A stretch of 64,000 nucleotides of DNA, from NCBI RefSeq assembly GCF_026151205.1, contig NC_087084.1, positions 13,729,453-13,793,452 of the forward strand, in the 5' to 3' direction. Numbering within the stretch: position 1 is the stretch's first letter; each line of letters starts with the position of its first letter. Below are positions 61,148-64,000 of the stretch, piece by piece. Origin of the DNA: Bolinopsis microptera. Its lineage: Eukaryota > Ctenophora > Tentaculata > Lobata > Bolinopsidae. The position numbers and the translations under genes were made by a program. The notes below the pieces were generated by a model. The model searched no databases, was not told where the DNA came from, and was given only the letters and a program-made list of their open reading frames with translations.

Positions 61148-62371
61148 TTACATATTGTTGTCGCTGCAAGTGTATTCTAACTGAAGATAATCCATCAGCT
61201 GTCTACAGTTCTTCTCAATAGCACATATGAACTCGCGTGGTAGTTCCTCCTTCCACCGCACAGCAGTCAGCGCAGAGTTCCGCTCCAGACCCATCTTGTC
61301 GTCCTTAGCAGAGATGCTGTGAGCGTGGGTGTGCTGTGCGAACCAATCCAGAACACGTTGGGGTGCCTCGTGACCTATCATTTTGTACACGTGACGTATG
61401 TTGGTTTCAGGGTCAGTGCAGACGTCTTCGTACGTGACCCTGGTGTACTTGTTGGGGAGACTGTCTCCGAACACAGAGTCATTATAATACCTCCAGCAGA
61501 GCGAGTTTGCTATATTACCCACTATTTCCTCTGTTAGCCCATCACGGGGGATCTTCTTACCGTTATAATTCACCACGTCGTATGATAATCGAGAGTTTAT
61601 TGTCCCTCTCGGGTCTCTGAAACTGTGCACTACAAACACGTTGGGTTTGTCTAAAATACCGAAATCTTGGATAGATTCTATCCCTCTTAACCTAATAAAC
61701 TTGGCAACTGTTATACCGTACTTTAAACACTCCGCAGTGCGATTTGTGTTCTTCAGACAGTTCCTGTAATCCGGAGTTTCCTCCGTGAACTCCCCACAGC
61801 CACTTTGTCTGCTCCTTCGCAAAAAACCCCAATGTAGCGGATTACAGCTCAACAACCTTTCTAGAAACCTCTTCTGAGCACGTGGTCCGACCACACCTAA
61901 CAGTGGTTCAAACAAGTAGAAAACATCATCGTTCTGATTGAACATTTCACCCAGCAGAGAAGACCCTGATCTGTAGTCACTAACTAGCAACACTACTGTT
62001 CGATTCTCTTCTGATCCCATTTCCAGTAAATTTTGCAATTTTTGTGAAGTTTCCAGTACATTTTCCAATTGTTGTGAAGTTTCCAGTACATTTTCGAATT
62101 GTTGTAAAGTTCGGTCTAAGTTTTTAGGTGAAGGATTGGCTGATGGTTCTGCAGCAACATAAGGCCATGTGAAACTGTTTGTAATTGCAGTGTTATCTCT
62201 TGAAATCTGAGCATTGAGAGTAACTGTGAAATAATCGTCTGGCATTTCTCGTAGTCGTATCATCCCGTTATTCTGGAAGGATGCCAAGACTAAGTAGATG
62301 TTAAGTAAAGCTATCAGAGTGAGCAGTATTGTGGTGGTTGGACTAGGACTCATATTTTCTCTCCAAGTCAT
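61148..62371 (-). CDS. Carbohydrate sulfotransferase (CHST1/3-like), Golgi type II membrane protein
   Basis: Intronless frame of 407 residues. Residues 11-31 form a membrane anchor (PTTTILLTLIALLNIYLVLA). The 5'-phosphosulfate-binding loop of PAPS-dependent sulfotransferases is SDYRSGSSLLGEMF (131-144), followed by FYLFEPL; the 3'-phosphate-binding motif is VHSFRDPRGTINSRL (249-263). RYYNDSVFGDSLPNKYTRVTYEDV also fits the keratan/chondroitin 6-O-sulfotransferase group. Such enzymes transfer sulfate from PAPS to GalNAc, Gal or GlcNAc of glycans in the Golgi lumen. Between anchor and catalytic domain is a stem with three near-repeats (FENVLETSQ, LENVLETSQ, LQNLLEMGS; 90-120) that may form a coiled coil. 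Being intronless among intron-rich neighbours, it may derive from retroposition or be an old single-exon subfamily, as in vertebrate CHSTs. Substrate not determined. Confidence 0.9.
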   Translation of the reverse strand: MTWRENMSPSPTTTILLTLIALLNIYLVLASFQNNGMIRLREMPDDYFTVTLNAQISRDNTAITNSFTWPYVAAEPSANPSPKNLDRTLQQFENVLETSQQLENVLETSQKLQNLLEMGSEENRTVVLLVSDYRSGSSLLGEMFNQNDDVFYLFEPLLGVVGPRAQKRFLERLLSCNPLHWGFLRRSRQSGCGEFTEETPDYRNCLKNTNRTAECLKYGITVAKFIRLRGIESIQDFGILDKPNVFVVHSFRDPRGTINSRLSYDVVNYNGKKIPRDGLTEEIVGNIANSLCWRYYNDSVFGDSLPNKYTRVTYEDVCTDPETNIRHVYKMIGHEAPQRVLDWFAQHTHAHSISAKDDKMGLERNSALTAVRWKEELPREFICAIEKNCRQLMDYLQLEYTCSDNNM

Positions 62372-63180
62372 CGCTGATCAACCTGGATCCAGTACTTTCT
62401 GTAAATATTATGTATCGAAAATCTATCAATTAAATTACCAAGAAATCATTTTTAAATATGAAACTATCGATGCTCAGCTACTACTAAAAGTTGTGCCTAA
62501 AAAAGAAGAGTGGTACAGTAAAAACGTGGTAGTCAAGACTCTTAACAAAATAGATTTATTAAATACTTTTCAAACTTTACAGAGTACAGCAATTATAACG
62601 TAAAAAATAAACTCGAATGAATTATTGCGCCGTCTGTAAAATCTGACGGGAGACCAAACTAGGGTTGCCAACCGATATTATCACTCTACACTCGACTGTC
62701 ACGTGACTTTTTTAACACGTTGTCTAGGTCGCCCTGAATGATTATTCGAAACCCTAGCCCTCTAATCTGATTCCAATCCTAAATGGAATTGGGACGTGTA
62801 TAATTTATACTACTTGATTTGATTTGAAACTTTTACAAAATAGCAAATATACAAATGTACAGCAAATCGAACAAACATATAAAATGGGCCGAAATGTATA
62901 AATGCTATAAAGCGTGGGTCAGTGAAACAAGTACAGAGGACAACTTTTAAAACACGAGGTTTATGGCCGCCCAAAGTCTCAATAACGTCACCTCCACCTA
63001 GTAATAAAATTATGAAATATGAAGTGTGAAACAAATTATGAAATATGAAGTGTGAAACAATCAAGAAATAGAGTATATAAATTATAAAATTGTCTCTCAA
63101 ATACAGATAACGTCCGAAAACTATTAAGATACACAATACTCATTCAAATACTGATCAGTGTCCGAGAGACATGAATTGCT
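62372..63180. other. Intergenic, no gene recognised
   Basis: AT-rich region. A 25-bp direct duplication (ATTATGAAATATGAAGTGTG...) is present at 63,008-63,058. Frames at 62298-62603 and 62810-63136 show no family signature. Confidence 0.5.
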
Positions 63181-63942
63181 TCATGGTGGTTTCTTATCAC
63201 GGATACAGACTTTCCCGTACCGGATGTAGTGGTCGAGATGAGTCTGTTCAGCCCTCTTCTTCTTCAGGTCAGTAACCAGATGTTTCCTCGTTGCTCGTTC
63301 TTCGCTAGATCTATCTGGACAGATCCATACATTTTTGTGGGTCTCAACTAGCCTCAGTCTCCCTGTTTTCATTGGAATCTGTTGAACCGCTGTTGAACTT
63401 GGGACAGTGATCTTGACCGGTCGGATAGTTGTACTACCTGGCCTCTTCCTGCCGACTCTAGTAGCTTCGAAGTGAGGTTTCTCCCCAATCTCCTCCAAAA
63501 CTGCGGTTACTAGCGCTGGAAGCTGTTCTCCCTCTTCTTCTTTCAACCCAAACACAATCAGGTTCTTGCTCCTGTCCTCCTCTGCAGCCACACTCTTCAT
63601 CACCTTCTTCAGGATGTTACTGTTGCAGACCGTACCACTTGCACTGTTCTGTTGTACAGCTGCACTGTAGCTCTTAATCCCTGACTCCACCGTTGTTTTC
63701 ACTGTCTCCTTAACCGACGTCTTAAACAACTGTAGTTCTTTGTCCTTCTGCACAAGCAGCTGGCCCTGCAGCCTGATCACCTTATCCTTGTCTTCTAACG
63801 CTTCCGTCTTCAAGAAATAGATGATCTCCTCCATTTTACCCATCTGGCATTCATGCCGTTGAACGAGGTCTATTGCTTCCACAAGCCGAAGTGCCAGATG
63901 CTTTTTATAGACAGTTGGAGCCATAAATATTTCTCTGTCCAT
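63181..63942 (-). mobile_element. LINE ORF1-like protein (coiled coil plus RNA-binding-like region)
   Basis: 253 codons, open. An N-terminal coiled coil (EEIIYFLKTEALEDKDKVIR, LQGQLLVQKDKELQLF) precedes a globular part, RSKNLIVFGLKEEEGEQLPA, ATRVGRKRPGSTTIRPVKIT, WICPDRSSEERATRKHLV and a final HYIRYGKVCIRDKKP. The R.KNL.V.GL...E and PD.S.EER...K.L pattern is that of ORF1-like proteins of invertebrate non-LTR retrotransposons. The rest of the element would be expected to the left; no ORF2 is seen there, so it is a fragment or a domesticated copy. Confidence 0.65.
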
Positions 63943-64000
63943 TATATCTCCACAAATATCTCTGTCGTCGATTTTCAGTTCTTTTCCCAGCGCAATGAAC

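Noticed and set aside
62298-62603. 101-codon plus-strand frame
   Set aside because: Overlaps the 5' end of the sulfotransferase on the other strand and has no family signature.

Overview
The window is animal nuclear DNA: split genes with GT-AG introns, hAT and LINE mobile elements, AT-rich composition and several satellite arrays. The gene content (a USP9X orthologue, an SLC22-type transporter, a carbohydrate sulfotransferase, short lectin-like membrane proteins) fits a marine invertebrate, perhaps a cnidarian, but I cannot name the organism.

Layout. From 47,963 leftward the minus strand carries the 5' third of an orthologue of the deubiquitinase USP9X/fat facets. I reconstructed 16 phase-consistent exons (about 748 codons); the gene, including its catalytic domain, runs off the left edge. 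Inside one intron of this gene (11.3-41.7 kb) lies a plus-strand tandem array of six three-exon genes for short single-pass membrane proteins with a rhamnose-binding-lectin-like ectodomain and, in most copies, a repeat-rich tail ending in two PPSYNDV motifs. Each duplication unit also carries one minus-strand copy of USP9X exon 12, so that exon exists six times. Mobile elements have landed in the array: an hAT derivative, a 5'-truncated LINE, a hairpin element and a 3.8-kb foldback element that splits exon 1 of unit 5. To the right are a minus-strand FKBP-like TPR gene (48.9-50.4 kb), a 13-exon plus-strand SLC22-like transporter (51.1-55.7 kb), a repeat-rich gene-poor stretch, an intronless minus-strand sulfotransferase (61.1-62.4 kb) and a LINE ORF1-like frame at the right edge.

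The most unusual signal is in the USP9X introns. The satellite arrays at 1-3.2 kb (25 bp), 4.3-10.7 kb (45 bp), 44.2-46.5 kb (about 57 bp) and 47.67-47.82 kb (32 bp), plus an exact 60-bp duplication at 43.14-43.26 kb, each begin at an exon end and repeat a unit spanning that exon-intron junction. Every unit therefore carries a copy of the 5' splice site, and in three arrays the unit itself runs GT...AG with AG|GT at each unit boundary. Five of the 15 reconstructed introns begin this way, giving hundreds of tandem splice donors in one gene.

Limits: no alignment or expression data were used. Exons were called by reading frame, splice sites, intron phase and remembered family similarity.
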